Under the pieces are notes generated by a model. That model saw only the letters and a list, made by a program, of their open reading frames with translations. It was not told the origin of the DNA and searched no databases. Shown here piece after piece: positions 35,558 to 43,631 of a stretch of DNA of 64,000 nt (position 1 is the first letter of the stretch; every line of letters starts with the position of its first letter). Origin of the DNA: Pandoraea pnomenusa (lineage in GTDB: Bacteria; Pseudomonadota; Gammaproteobacteria; Burkholderiales; Burkholderiaceae); NCBI RefSeq assembly GCF_000767615.3, contig NZ_CP009553.3, positions 5,022,001 to 5,086,000 of the forward strand. The letters are read 5' to 3'. Both the position numbers and the translations under genes were made by a program.

Positions 35558-36133
35558 ATGGTCGCGGACAAGGAATACGTCGAACGGGTCAAGGATTACG
35601 GGTGGAGCGATGTGGCGGCGTTGTGGGATGACCTGCTCGACTGCCGAACACCGGAGTGGGATTCCGGAAAAGCGCTCGAGTATGTCGTTTTGAAAGGATT
35701 CGAGCTCAGCGGCGCGACGGTGAGATGGCCGTACGCGGTGACCCTTCTCGAGTCCACACATGTCGAGCAGATCGACGGTATGGTCTACGTGGCCGGCATC
35801 GCGGCGATGGTGGAGTGCAAGGACTTCGCGACGTCCTCGAACCGCGCCAGACTGAGCGTCGGGCATGATCCGATCGCCAAGCTTCAGGGGCGCCTGACGC
35901 GGCGGCCTTCCACCCTGGTGGGATGCCTGTTCACCAGCGGCAGGTACTCGGAAGCCGCCATTCTGATGAGCCATTTCACCAAACCCGCCACCATCCTTTG
36001 CTGGAACGGCGACGACATCGCGCAATGCGTGTCAAGACGGGATTTTGCGGGCGCGCTCACGCATAAGTATCGTGCGTGCCTCGAGGAAGGCGATCATCAC
36101 GCGGGCGTTCACTCGAGAGAGGGTGCACTATGA
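35558..36133 (+). CDS. PD-(D/E)XK (Mrr-like) restriction endonuclease-type protein
   Basis: The 191-residue protein has the Mrr-type nuclease core in order: Glu41 in GKALEYVVLKGF, Asp73 in QIDGMVYV, and the ExK pair Glu86/Lys88 in MVECKDF, then a conserved PIAKLQGRL helix near 105. No DNA-recognition domain is attached. GGAG precedes the ATG at 35558. Its stop overlaps the next gene (ATGA), so the two work together. Base composition looks less GC-rich than in neighbours and no methyltransferase is present. Defence is possible; the function is unproven. Confidence 0.78.
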   Translation: MVADKEYVERVKDYGWSDVAALWDDLLDCRTPEWDSGKALEYVVLKGFELSGATVRWPYAVTLLESTHVEQIDGMVYVAGIAAMVECKDFATSSNRARLSVGHDPIAKLQGRLTRRPSTLVGCLFTSGRYSEAAILMSHFTKPATILCWNGDDIAQCVSRRDFAGALTHKYRACLEEGDHHAGVHSREGAL

Positions 36134-36723
36134 AGACGCGAAGCCTCATATGCGACTCTGCGAACGATGTAGCCCTCATGCGAGCCTGGCTGCCTGTTGA
36201 CATTGTCGAGACGTCGCACTTTTTCGTGCCGTCGCGCCTGAGCGATACGCCATCGACCGCCGCTAGCATATTGAAGTCGTATCCGCTGCAAGCGCTGCTC
36301 ATCTGCAACGCCTATACGACGAATCGCCAACTGATTTTGAGGTTGGAGGGCAGAGCCGAGGAGAGGCTGACGCTGTCCGCGCCACCACAACGCTTCGAAA
36401 TCGAACTTGTTTCGCCCTCGTTGCCGGGGATGTTCTTTCAGTCGTCCATCCTCTTCAAGCGCACCTTCGGCAAGGAGGCATCCGATCGCTTGCATTTGAT
36501 GGGCCGCTACGATCCCGAGCGCGCCATCGGCGAAGCGGGCATGACATTACCCGAAATCATCGAACGCCTCGACGACACATCGCGCGCTCAGTTGCGCGCA
36601 ACGCCGATAGCGCAAAGCGTTCTCGATCGCATTGCGAGGCTCGAATCGAAATCGACGCGTCATGAAAACAGCGGGGACCGTGCCATGCACAGTCGCCCGC
36701 CGCCGTCACTTCATTGGGAGTAA
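36130..36723 (+). CDS. Partner of the PD-(D/E)XK nuclease, possible degenerate TOPRIM protein
   Basis: I do not recognise a defined family in this 197-residue protein. The first 70 residues resemble a TOPRIM-like alpha/beta layout: a strand SLICDSAND (5-13) where TOPRIM has its glutamate, a helix, a FFVPSRLSDTPSTAASIL stretch, then LQALLICNAYTTN (53-65) where TOPRIM has DxD. Asp9 is kept, but the second motif reads Asn60-x-Tyr62, so metal catalysis is unlikely. The rest is helical. It overlaps the nuclease gene by four bases and ends five bases from the catalase stop. A regulatory or sensor role is inference. Confidence 0.6.
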   Translation: MKTRSLICDSANDVALMRAWLPVDIVETSHFFVPSRLSDTPSTAASILKSYPLQALLICNAYTTNRQLILRLEGRAEERLTLSAPPQRFEIELVSPSLPGMFFQSSILFKRTFGKEASDRLHLMGRYDPERAIGEAGMTLPEIIERLDDTSRAQLRATPIAQSVLDRIARLESKSTRHENSGDRAMHSRPPPSLHWE

Positions 36724-36728
36724 AGCGC

Positions 36729-38198
36729 TTATTGCTTCGCGCGCTTCACTGCCTGCTCGATACGCGCGCCGACATCCGGATCGATCTTCTTCCAGTAGTC
36801 GAAGGCGCGTTCGAGCACGGGACTGCGCACCCCGGCGAGCAGCGCGCCCGATACCGTTTCGACCAGACGCGAGCGCGCCGCATCGTCGTAGACGTTTCGC
36901 ACCAGATCGCCCGGCTGGGAGAAATCGTCATCGTCCTTGTGCAGCGTGTATGCGCTGCGAACCATGTCGCCGTCCGATTCCCAGCCGTCCGCTGCCGGTC
37001 CGGTCTGATCCGCGTACGGACGCCCGCCGCTGTTCGGCGCGTACGTCGGCGCATTGCCGCTGTGATCGAACGCCATATGGCCATCGAACATGTACGTCTG
37101 CACCGGCACCTTCGGGCGATTCACCGGCAATTGATGGAAATTGGTGCCGATGCGATTGCGCTGCGCGTCGTTATACGCGAAGGCGCGCCCAAGCAGCATC
37201 TTGTCGGGCGAAAGTCCGATGCCCGGCACGGTATTACCCGGCGAAAACGCCGCCTGCTCGATCTGTGCGAAGAAGTTCTCCGGATTGCGGTTGAGCGTCA
37301 TGCGCCCCACCTTGATCAGCGGATAGTCCTTGTGCGACCACGTTTTCGTCAGGTCGAACGGATTGAAGCGATACTGCTTCGCTTCGGCATACGGCATGAC
37401 CTGCACCGACATGATCCAGCTGGGATGCTCGCCGCGCGCGATGGCGTCGAACAGATCGCGGCGGTGAAAATCGGCGTCCTGCCCGGACATGGTCGCGGCT
37501 TCCGCATTGGTGAAGAACGCCATGCCCTGCTCCGTGTGAAAGTGATACTTCACCCAGAATTTCTCACCGTCGGCATTGATCCACATGTAGGTGTGCGAAC
37601 CATATCCGTTCATGTGACGCCACGTGCGCGGCAGCCCGCGGTCGCCCATCAGGTAGGCGACCTGATGCGCCGACTCCGGATTGTTCGTCCAGAAGTCCCA
37701 TTGCATGTGGTTGTCGCGCAGCCCCGAATCCGGCAGGCGCTTCTGGCTGCGGATGAAGTGGGGAAACTTCATCGGGTCGCGCACGAAGAAGATCGGGGTG
37801 TTGTTGCCGACGAGATCGTAGTTGCCTTCGTCGGTATAGAACTTGAGCGAGAACCCGCGCACGTCGCGCCAGGTATCGGGACTGCCGGCTTCTCCGGCGA
37901 CGGTGGAAAAGCGCGCGAGCATGTCGACCCTGGCGCCCTTGCGAAACAGCGACGCCTTCGTGTAGCGACTCACGTCCTCCGTGGTCTCGAAGACGCCGAA
38001 GGCGCCCGCGCCCTTGGCATGCGGCTGGCGCTCAGGCACCTTCTCCCGGTTGAAATGCGCCATCTGTTCGATGAAGTGAACGTCATGCAGCAGGAGCGGA
38101 CCGTCCGCGCCGACCGAAAGCGTGTTTCGATCGCTTGCCGCCGGGGCGCCCGCGCCAGTCGTCGACCCGGTGTCCGGACGTTCTTTCTCTTTGCTCAT
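36729..38198 (-). CDS. Monofunctional haem catalase
   Basis: The 489-residue enzyme is a small-subunit clade catalase that dismutates hydrogen peroxide. The distal region [22 protein letters not shown] contains the catalytic His near residue 60, VGNNTPIFF has the distal Asn, and [12 protein letters not shown] carries the proximal haem tyrosine. GGAGG six bases upstream supports the ATG at 38198; an ATG at 38213 is less likely. I see no OxyR-like repeat with certainty. It is convergent with the nuclease cassette. Confidence 0.96.
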   Translation of the reverse strand: MSKEKERPDTGSTTGAGAPAASDRNTLSVGADGPLLLHDVHFIEQMAHFNREKVPERQPHAKGAGAFGVFETTEDVSRYTKASLFRKGARVDMLARFSTVAGEAGSPDTWRDVRGFSLKFYTDEGNYDLVGNNTPIFFVRDPMKFPHFIRSQKRLPDSGLRDNHMQWDFWTNNPESAHQVAYLMGDRGLPRTWRHMNGYGSHTYMWINADGEKFWVKYHFHTEQGMAFFTNAEAATMSGQDADFHRRDLFDAIARGEHPSWIMSVQVMPYAEAKQYRFNPFDLTKTWSHKDYPLIKVGRMTLNRNPENFFAQIEQAAFSPGNTVPGIGLSPDKMLLGRAFAYNDAQRNRIGTNFHQLPVNRPKVPVQTYMFDGHMAFDHSGNAPTYAPNSGGRPYADQTGPAADGWESDGDMVRSAYTLHKDDDDFSQPGDLVRNVYDDAARSRLVETVSGALLAGVRSPVLERAFDYWKKIDPDVGARIEQAVKRAKQ

Positions 38199-38375
38199 AC
38201 TGACCTCCGACATGAAGGTGGGTGGGGAGAGGGAGAGAATTGGAGTGCGTCAAGCCGCAAGTCGTTCAAAGCATAATACAAGTCGACGACGTTGACCCGG
38301 CGGCGGGCGTCGGGCGACGTGGGCCGCGCCCGGGGCCGCCGGCCGTCCGGGCAGGCCAACGTGGGCCTCGGCGTA

Positions 38376-39536
38376 TCAGGCCGCCAGCGCGCGGCACTGA
38401 CAGACCACACGCTCGAAGCACGCCACGGCGAAATCGACGGATGCCTCGTTCGTGAAGCGTCCGAAACTCACGCGAACCGTGCGGCTCGCCGCCTCGGCAT
38501 CCAGGCCGATCGCACTGAGCACATGCGACGGCCGCCCCGACGCAGAATTGCAGGCGGACGTCGACGACACCGCCAGGTTGCCGTTGAGCATGAACGTGTG
38601 GAAGCCGGGGTGCCCGAGCGTCAGGCTGAGCGTGTGGGGAATCCGCCGCGCATGGGCAGCGTTGTGCACCACGCCGGCGAGTCCCAGCACGCCATCGAGC
38701 AGGCGACGGCTCAGTCGCGCGATTCGCGCGTTATCGTCGGTCATCGCGTGCATGGCCAGCTCGCACGCCGTGCCCATACCGACGATCTGGTGCGTGGCCA
38801 GCGTGCCCGAGCGCAGTCCCCGCTCATGGCCGCCGCCGTGAATCTGCGCAGCGATGCGCGGCATGACGCCTTTATTCACGTACAACGCGCCGATCCCCTT
38901 GGGGCCGTAGACCTTGTGCGCGGACATCGAAAGCATGTCGATCCCCATGGTCTTGACGTCGATGGGCGTCTTGCCGAGCGCCTGCGCCGCATCCACGTGC
39001 AGGAGCGCACCTGCGGCATGCACGACCTTCGCGATGGCCGCCACGTCGGTCAACGTGCCCAGTTCATTGTTCACCAGCATGAGCGACACCAGCCCCGTGT
39101 CGGGCCGCATGGCAGCGGCGACCGCATCCGCCGTGATCTCGCCGCTGGACGAAGGCGCCAGATACGTGACCGGCGAGCCGTGCTTCTCCAGATAGGCCAT
39201 CGTGTCGAGAATGGCCTTGTGCTCCAGCACGCTGGTCACGAGGTGCGCGCGCGCCTGTCCCAGCTCGGCATAGCCCTTGAGCGCGAGATTGTTCGATTCG
39301 GTCGCCCCCGACGTCCACACGATCTCTGCCGCATCGGCGCCGATGAGTGCCGCCACCTGCGCGCGCGAGCGCTCCACGAGACGTCGCGCGCTCACGCCGG
39401 CTGCGTGCGAACTCGACGCAGGGTTGCCGTACACGCCGTCCACGCCGAGACAGTCCGCCATCGCCGCGATCACCGCCGCGTCAGCCGGCGTGGTCGCCGC
39501 GTAGTCGAAGTAATGAAGTGTGTCTGTCTCGCGCAT
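38376..39536 (-). CDS. Cysteine desulfurase family PLP enzyme
   Basis: The 386-residue fold-type I PLP enzyme has YFDYAATTPADAAVIAAM at the start, the PLP lysine in MSAHKVYGPKGIGALY near 205, and RLRSGT-like HERGLRSGT. The active-cysteine loop reads STSACNSASGRPSHVL, in the IscS position (SxACTS in E. coli). It mobilises sulfur from cysteine. No iscU, iscA or suf genes adjoin, so it is a stand-alone paralogue. The start at 39536 is the first ATG before the conserved block. Its role, for example in thiolation, is not resolved. Confidence 0.88.
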   Translation of the reverse strand: MRETDTLHYFDYAATTPADAAVIAAMADCLGVDGVYGNPASSSHAAGVSARRLVERSRAQVAALIGADAAEIVWTSGATESNNLALKGYAELGQARAHLVTSVLEHKAILDTMAYLEKHGSPVTYLAPSSSGEITADAVAAAMRPDTGLVSLMLVNNELGTLTDVAAIAKVVHAAGALLHVDAAQALGKTPIDVKTMGIDMLSMSAHKVYGPKGIGALYVNKGVMPRIAAQIHGGGHERGLRSGTLATHQIVGMGTACELAMHAMTDDNARIARLSRRLLDGVLGLAGVVHNAAHARRIPHTLSLTLGHPGFHTFMLNGNLAVSSTSACNSASGRPSHVLSAIGLDAEAASRTVRVSFGRFTNEASVDFAVACFERVVCQCRALAA

Positions 39537-39760
39537 GATCGGGCCCCGGATAAAAAGTGCATCGATCGTACGCGCCGAAAACGAGAAAAGGCTTGCGGAA
39601 TCCTCCGTTACAATCGCGATTTGTGGAAATTTGATCCAAAAAATCTCAATAATCAGGATACTTTTTCCCCACATACCTCGGCCACCGCATTGCTCGGGAA
39701 TCGCACGGTGACGCCCGGCCACGCAGAGCGTGAGCCGCCGGCCGGATCGTCGTCCTTTTT

Positions 39761-39787
39761 CCCTCTCCCTCCCCCTCTCCCTCTCCC
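39761..39787 (-). repeat. Pyrimidine tract with G-quadruplex potential on the minus strand
   Basis: Five C runs (three to five bases each) alternate with TCT or T over 27 bases, so the minus-strand transcript carries GGG-AGA-GGG-AGA-GGGGG-A-GGG-AGA-GGG directly after the stop codon of the following minus-strand gene. This meets the usual G-quadruplex pattern. A GGAGAGGG/CCCTCTCC stem also spans the stop codon. Confidence 0.6.
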
Positions 39788-39790
39788 GCC

Positions 39791-40888
39791 TCAGGAGAGG
39801 GACTCGATGTGCGTCGAATGCGCGTACACCTGACCGAAGCGATTGGTGAGGAAATCCGGCAAGGCGATCTGCTCCTGACGTACGAAGCCGCGCTGCGGTA
39901 GCTGTCCCGCGAAGAACATGTCGACGGCGGCGCATATCGCGGACGCCGTGGTGATCTGGATGGCGCTCGCGCTGTGCCCGTTGTTACGTTCCGCGAAGAT
40001 CTTCCGCGCGAAGACTTCCTGCGTCAGCACGCCGCCGCGCAAGCCATTGACCACGACGAAAATCAGTACCACGTCCTGCAGCGTGCTAGGCACCGAACGC
40101 TTGAGAATCGCCTTGATCGTGTCCTGATCGTCCTTGAGCCGGAGTTCGTTGAGCAGCACCTTCATCAACGCGCCGTGCCCCGGATAACGCACCGATTTGT
40201 AGTCCAGATCGCGCACGCGCCCACTGAGCGTCTCGCACAGCGTACCGAGCCCCCCCGACGTGTTGAACGCCTCGTACTCCACGCCGTCGAGCGAAAAGTG
40301 CTCCAGGTCCTCGAGCGGCTGCACGGTCAGGCGAGCACCATCGCGGATCGCCTCGCATGGCTGGCAGTATTCGTTGATGAGACCGTCCACACTCCACGTC
40401 AGGTTGTACTTCAGGGAATTCGTCGGGAACGCGGGCAGCGCCCCGACGCGCATCTTCACCGAATCCACCTGGTCGAATGTGGCAGCGAGATGATGCGCGG
40501 CAATCGCAATGAACCCCGGCGCCAATCCGCATTGCGGCATCAGCGCGGTCGATGCGCCCTCGGCGAGTTGCTGGATCGCATGCGTCGCGGCAACGTCCTC
40601 GGTGAGATCGAAATAGTGGCACCCGGCGGCGACGGCGGCCGTGGCCGCGCGGGTGGCCATCGTATAGGGCAGCGCGTTGACCACGGCGTCGTGACCCGCA
40701 ACCGCCTGCTGCAACGCCCCCGCGTCCGTTTCGGTCAGCACCACGAAGGCATGCGCATAGTCGCGCACCGATGCCGCGGCAGCGGCGTTGCGGTCGAACA
40801 CCGTCACCTGGTAATCGCCGCTGTCGTGCAACAGCCGCGCAATGGTCTGACCGATGTGCCCCGCACCGAGCAACGCAATCTTCTTCAT
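39791..40888 (-). CDS. Saccharopine dehydrogenase-like NAD(P)-dependent oxidoreductase
   Basis: The 365-residue protein opens with a Rossmann motif KKIALLGAGHIGQTIARLL and has the C-terminal saccharopine-dehydrogenase domain (DLTEDVAATHAIQQLA, PQCGLAPGFIAIAAHHL, YKSVRYPGHG). The N-terminal CGLAPG and YPGHG blocks resemble lysine 6-dehydrogenase and carboxynorspermidine-type enzymes. A GGGGGGAAAT precedes the ATG at 40888. The exact amine substrate cannot be deduced. The gene has no operon partner; a G-rich tract follows the stop. Confidence 0.85.
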   Translation of the reverse strand: MKKIALLGAGHIGQTIARLLHDSGDYQVTVFDRNAAAAASVRDYAHAFVVLTETDAGALQQAVAGHDAVVNALPYTMATRAATAAVAAGCHYFDLTEDVAATHAIQQLAEGASTALMPQCGLAPGFIAIAAHHLAATFDQVDSVKMRVGALPAFPTNSLKYNLTWSVDGLINEYCQPCEAIRDGARLTVQPLEDLEHFSLDGVEYEAFNTSGGLGTLCETLSGRVRDLDYKSVRYPGHGALMKVLLNELRLKDDQDTIKAILKRSVPSTLQDVVLIFVVVNGLRGGVLTQEVFARKIFAERNNGHSASAIQITTASAICAAVDMFFAGQLPQRGFVRQEQIALPDFLTNRFGQVYAHSTHIESLS

Positions 40889-41413
40889 ATTTCCCCCCAT
40901 CGTGAACGTCGGTCGATGTCGCGCACCGCCACGCATTGCGATGCACCGACGCTCCAATTCTATGGAGAGTGCCTGATGAAATGTAGCGTCAAATCGTCGA
41001 AAAATAAGCTTTCATCGTCATAACGACGAACTTCATGACGGATTATGCCGTCCTTGCTTCGCCCCGCGTTTTGAACGGTGCAGCCAGCGCCGCCGCAGCC
41101 CTTCTTGAAAGTCCGATGTCGCGAAGCCGCCGATAATTTCCGTCGATTTGCCGTTTGCGGCTTCGGCGTGCCATCCGCCGATCTCGACACCGCCCCGATC
41201 GGAACACTTTAGGGCACATCCCACACGCAGCCCATGGGTTAACTGTCAAGATGAACTCGCGCACCTTCGCCGCCCTGCGGGCGGGCGACACACGCTTCGA
41301 CAGCGACTTCGCACCTCCGCGCCGGAAAGCGCAGTGCGATGGCGCGCATCCTTCCACGTCGATTCGGTGCTCTCATCGCATTAATTCGCATTACTATGCA
41401 TCTTGAAAAAAAC
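40889..41413. other. 525-base divergent intergenic region before the secretion cluster
   Basis: No gene is supported; short frames are shadows. The region near 40970-41040 is AT-richer and is the likely promoter of the saccharopine-like gene. A second AT-rich stretch at 41378-41412 precedes gspG and probably holds the promoter of the whole secretion cluster. Confidence 0.5.
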
Positions 41414-41857
41414 ATGGACGGACGCATTCGCCTGACCACGATGCCGGCGCTCCCCCGGGCGTGCCAGCGCGGCTTCACCCTGCTCGAACTGCTCGTGGTG
41501 TTGCTCATCATCGCCTTGCTCGCGGGATACGTTGGCCCGAAGCTCTTCTCCCAGGTCGATCGGGCCCGCGAAAAGACTGCCTTGGCACAGATGAAATCGC
41601 TCGCCGACGCACTCGGCCAGTATCGGCTCGACGTGGGTCAGTACCCCACCGAGCAACAGGGACTTCAGGCGCTGGTTGTCGGTCCCGTCGGGGTGACGCG
41701 ATGGCAGGGGCCGTATCTCGCGAAGTCCCTCCCGAACGATCCCTGGGACCGCCCTTATGTGTGGAAGAACCCGGGCGCCGATCACGAGGTGGAAATCGTG
41801 TCGTACGGCCCCGGCGGCGACGGCGACACGGCACGCCTCATCGTGTATGGCTTCTGA
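41414..41857 (+). CDS. gspG: Major pseudopilin GspG
   Basis: The 147-residue protein has a type IV prepilin leader ending QRG|FTLLELLVVLLIIALL with Phe+1 and Glu+5, followed by a GspG core: QMKSLADALGQYRLDVGQYP, TEQQGLQAL, LPNDPWDRPYVW and EIVSYGPGGDGD. It is the main subunit of a type II secretion pseudopilus. The ATG at 41414 was chosen; one at 41396 is possible. It is the first gene of the cluster and is separated by 15 bases from the lytic transglycosylase. Confidence 0.92.
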   Translation: MDGRIRLTTMPALPRACQRGFTLLELLVVLLIIALLAGYVGPKLFSQVDRAREKTALAQMKSLADALGQYRLDVGQYPTEQQGLQALVVGPVGVTRWQGPYLAKSLPNDPWDRPYVWKNPGADHEVEIVSYGPGGDGDTARLIVYGF

Positions 41858-41872
41858 CAGGAGCGTTCCGCC

Positions 41873-42445
41873 ATGCCGCCTAGCGTGACACCGCGTCTTC
41901 GCACCGGCGCGCCAGTGCGCCGGCACGTCCCCCTCCTCCGCGTGCGTTTGGTCATGGCACGCGTGGCGGCGGTCCTCTTCATCGCGACGGTCGGTGCGGC
42001 ATTCGCGCCCCGCGCCCGCGCCGATTGCTGGGACGTCGCCGCGAATCGCTACCGCCTCGATCCACTGTTGCTGTATGCCATCGCACAAGTCGAATCGAAC
42101 CTCGATCTGGCGGCTCGCAATGTCAACCGCAACGGCACGCGCGACATCGGCCTGATGCAGATCAACAGCATCCATCTGCCGCGTCTGGCGAAATACGGCG
42201 TCACGGAACGCCGCCTGCGCGAAGACGCCTGCACCTCCATCATTACGGGGGCATGGATTCTGGCGGGCTTCGTGCAACAGTTCGGCTACGGGTGGGAAGC
42301 GGTCGGCGCGTACAACGCCGGCACGGGCCAGACACGCGCGTCGCTGCGCAAGCGCTATGCCGACAAAGTCCGCAAGCGTTATGCGATCCTCGTGGCCGAG
42401 CGAAACCGGCGCCTCGCCCAATCTGCCGTGGCATACGGGCCATGA
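41873..42445 (+). CDS. Lytic transglycosylase (IagB/SLT type) of the secretion cluster
   Basis: The 190-residue protein has a signal peptide (ARVAAVLFIATVGAAFAP, cleavage near ARA|DC) and an SLT domain: LLLYAIAQVESNLDLAA with the catalytic glutamate, RNGTRDIGLMQINSIHLP and VGAYNAGTGQT. It opens peptidoglycan to let the secretion or pilus machine pass. CAGGAG lies before the ATG at 41873, although that leaves a long N terminus; 41954 is an alternative start. Its stop overlaps gspF by four bases. Confidence 0.88.
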   Translation: MPPSVTPRLRTGAPVRRHVPLLRVRLVMARVAAVLFIATVGAAFAPRARADCWDVAANRYRLDPLLLYAIAQVESNLDLAARNVNRNGTRDIGLMQINSIHLPRLAKYGVTERRLREDACTSIITGAWILAGFVQQFGYGWEAVGAYNAGTGQTRASLRKRYADKVRKRYAILVAERNRRLAQSAVAYGP

Positions 42446-43627
42446 CGACCTTCGAAGCACGCGTGGTTCGCGGCGCCCGAATCTGCGTCGAGTGCATCGA
42501 GGCGAGCGACGCCGCCCATGCGCGAGCGCGCCTCGCCGACGACGACTGCCAGGTGGTGTCGATCCGACGCGCAGGGCGCCCGCTCGCCGTGCCGTCACGC
42601 TCCCCGCGCTTCGATGTACCGCTCTTCGCCCACGAACTCGGCGCACTGCTCGATGCGGGGCTGACCGTCGTCGAGGCCATCGAAGCGCTGCGAGAGAAGG
42701 CACCGCGTGCCGCGGATGGCAGGATCTTCGGGGATCTGCTGAACGCGATGTACGATGGCCTGCCGTGCTCCGTCGCGCTGGGCCGCCTGCCGTCCACTTT
42801 CCCGCCGTTGTTCGTGGCAAGCGTCGCAGCCGCCGAGCACACCGGACACCTCGCCGCCGCCCTCCTGCGCTATCGCCAGTACGAGCAGCACGTCGAGACG
42901 CTGCGCAAGCGGGTCCAGTCCGCGATGACTTATCCCGCGGTCGTGATCGCTGCCGGCGTGGCGATTCTCACCTTCCTGCTGTTCTACGTCGTGCCGCGCT
43001 TCGCTGCCGTCCTGCAGTCCGCGCCGCACCTCCCCGCCACCGGCCGCCTGCTTGTCGGGTGGGGCGCCCTGGTCGATGCGCACCGCGTGGCGCTGCTCGC
43101 CGGACTCGGCGCGATGGCAACGGCGCTGCTTTTCGCCGGCCGGTCTCCGGACGTGCGTTCGCGCCTGCTCGCCGCCGTATGGCGACTGCCGCGACTGCGG
43201 GAGCAGCACGAGCGATTCGTGCTCACGCGCTTTTACCGCACGCTTGGCATGTTGCTGGGCGGCGGCATGCCCGCGGTGGACGCCATCGGCCTCGCGAGCC
43301 GTCTGTTGCCCGCGAGTTACGCACACGCCAGCGTCGGTGCGCTGGCGCAGATTCGCGCCGGTGTACCGATGTCAGACGCCTTCCTCGCCCATGGCCTGAC
43401 GACCCCCATCGCGGTGCGCCTTTTGCGTGTCGCCGAGCGCGGCGGCGGCATCGACGCGATGTGCGAGCGCATTGCCCAGTTTCACGATGCGTCGCTCGCG
43501 CGCGCTCGACACGTTCAGCAGGGTGTTCGAACCGGTGCTGATGCTCATCGTCGGCGGGGTGATCGGACTGGTGGTGTTTCTGCTTTACATGCCGATCTTC
43601 GAGCTCGCCGGCAGTCTTCAGGGGTGA
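42442..43627 (+). pseudogene. gspF: gspF, inner-membrane platform protein, frameshifted near its 3' end
   Basis: The gene encodes a GspF/PilC platform protein with two T2SSF repeats: PLFAHELGALLDAGLTVVEA near residue 53 and RFYRTLGMLLGGGMPAVDA near 265. About 353 codons match the family, then the frame changes within CGCGCGCGC (43497-43505). The missing C-terminal helix, RVFEPVLMLIVGGVIGLVVF, is readable in another frame and ends at 43627. One base too many, or two too few, explains it. Without that helix the protein runs on in the wrong frame to 43635. It may be an assembly error, a real mutation, or slippage. Confidence 0.85.
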
Positions 43628-43631
43628 CGCG

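Noticed and set aside
36714..38276. 520-codon plus-strand frame antisense to catalase
   Set aside because: The catalase on the minus strand has all motifs; this frame is only the complement of it.
40960..41190. 76-codon minus-strand frame upstream of the saccharopine-like gene
   Set aside because: It overlaps the probable promoter, has mixed basic composition and no ribosome site.
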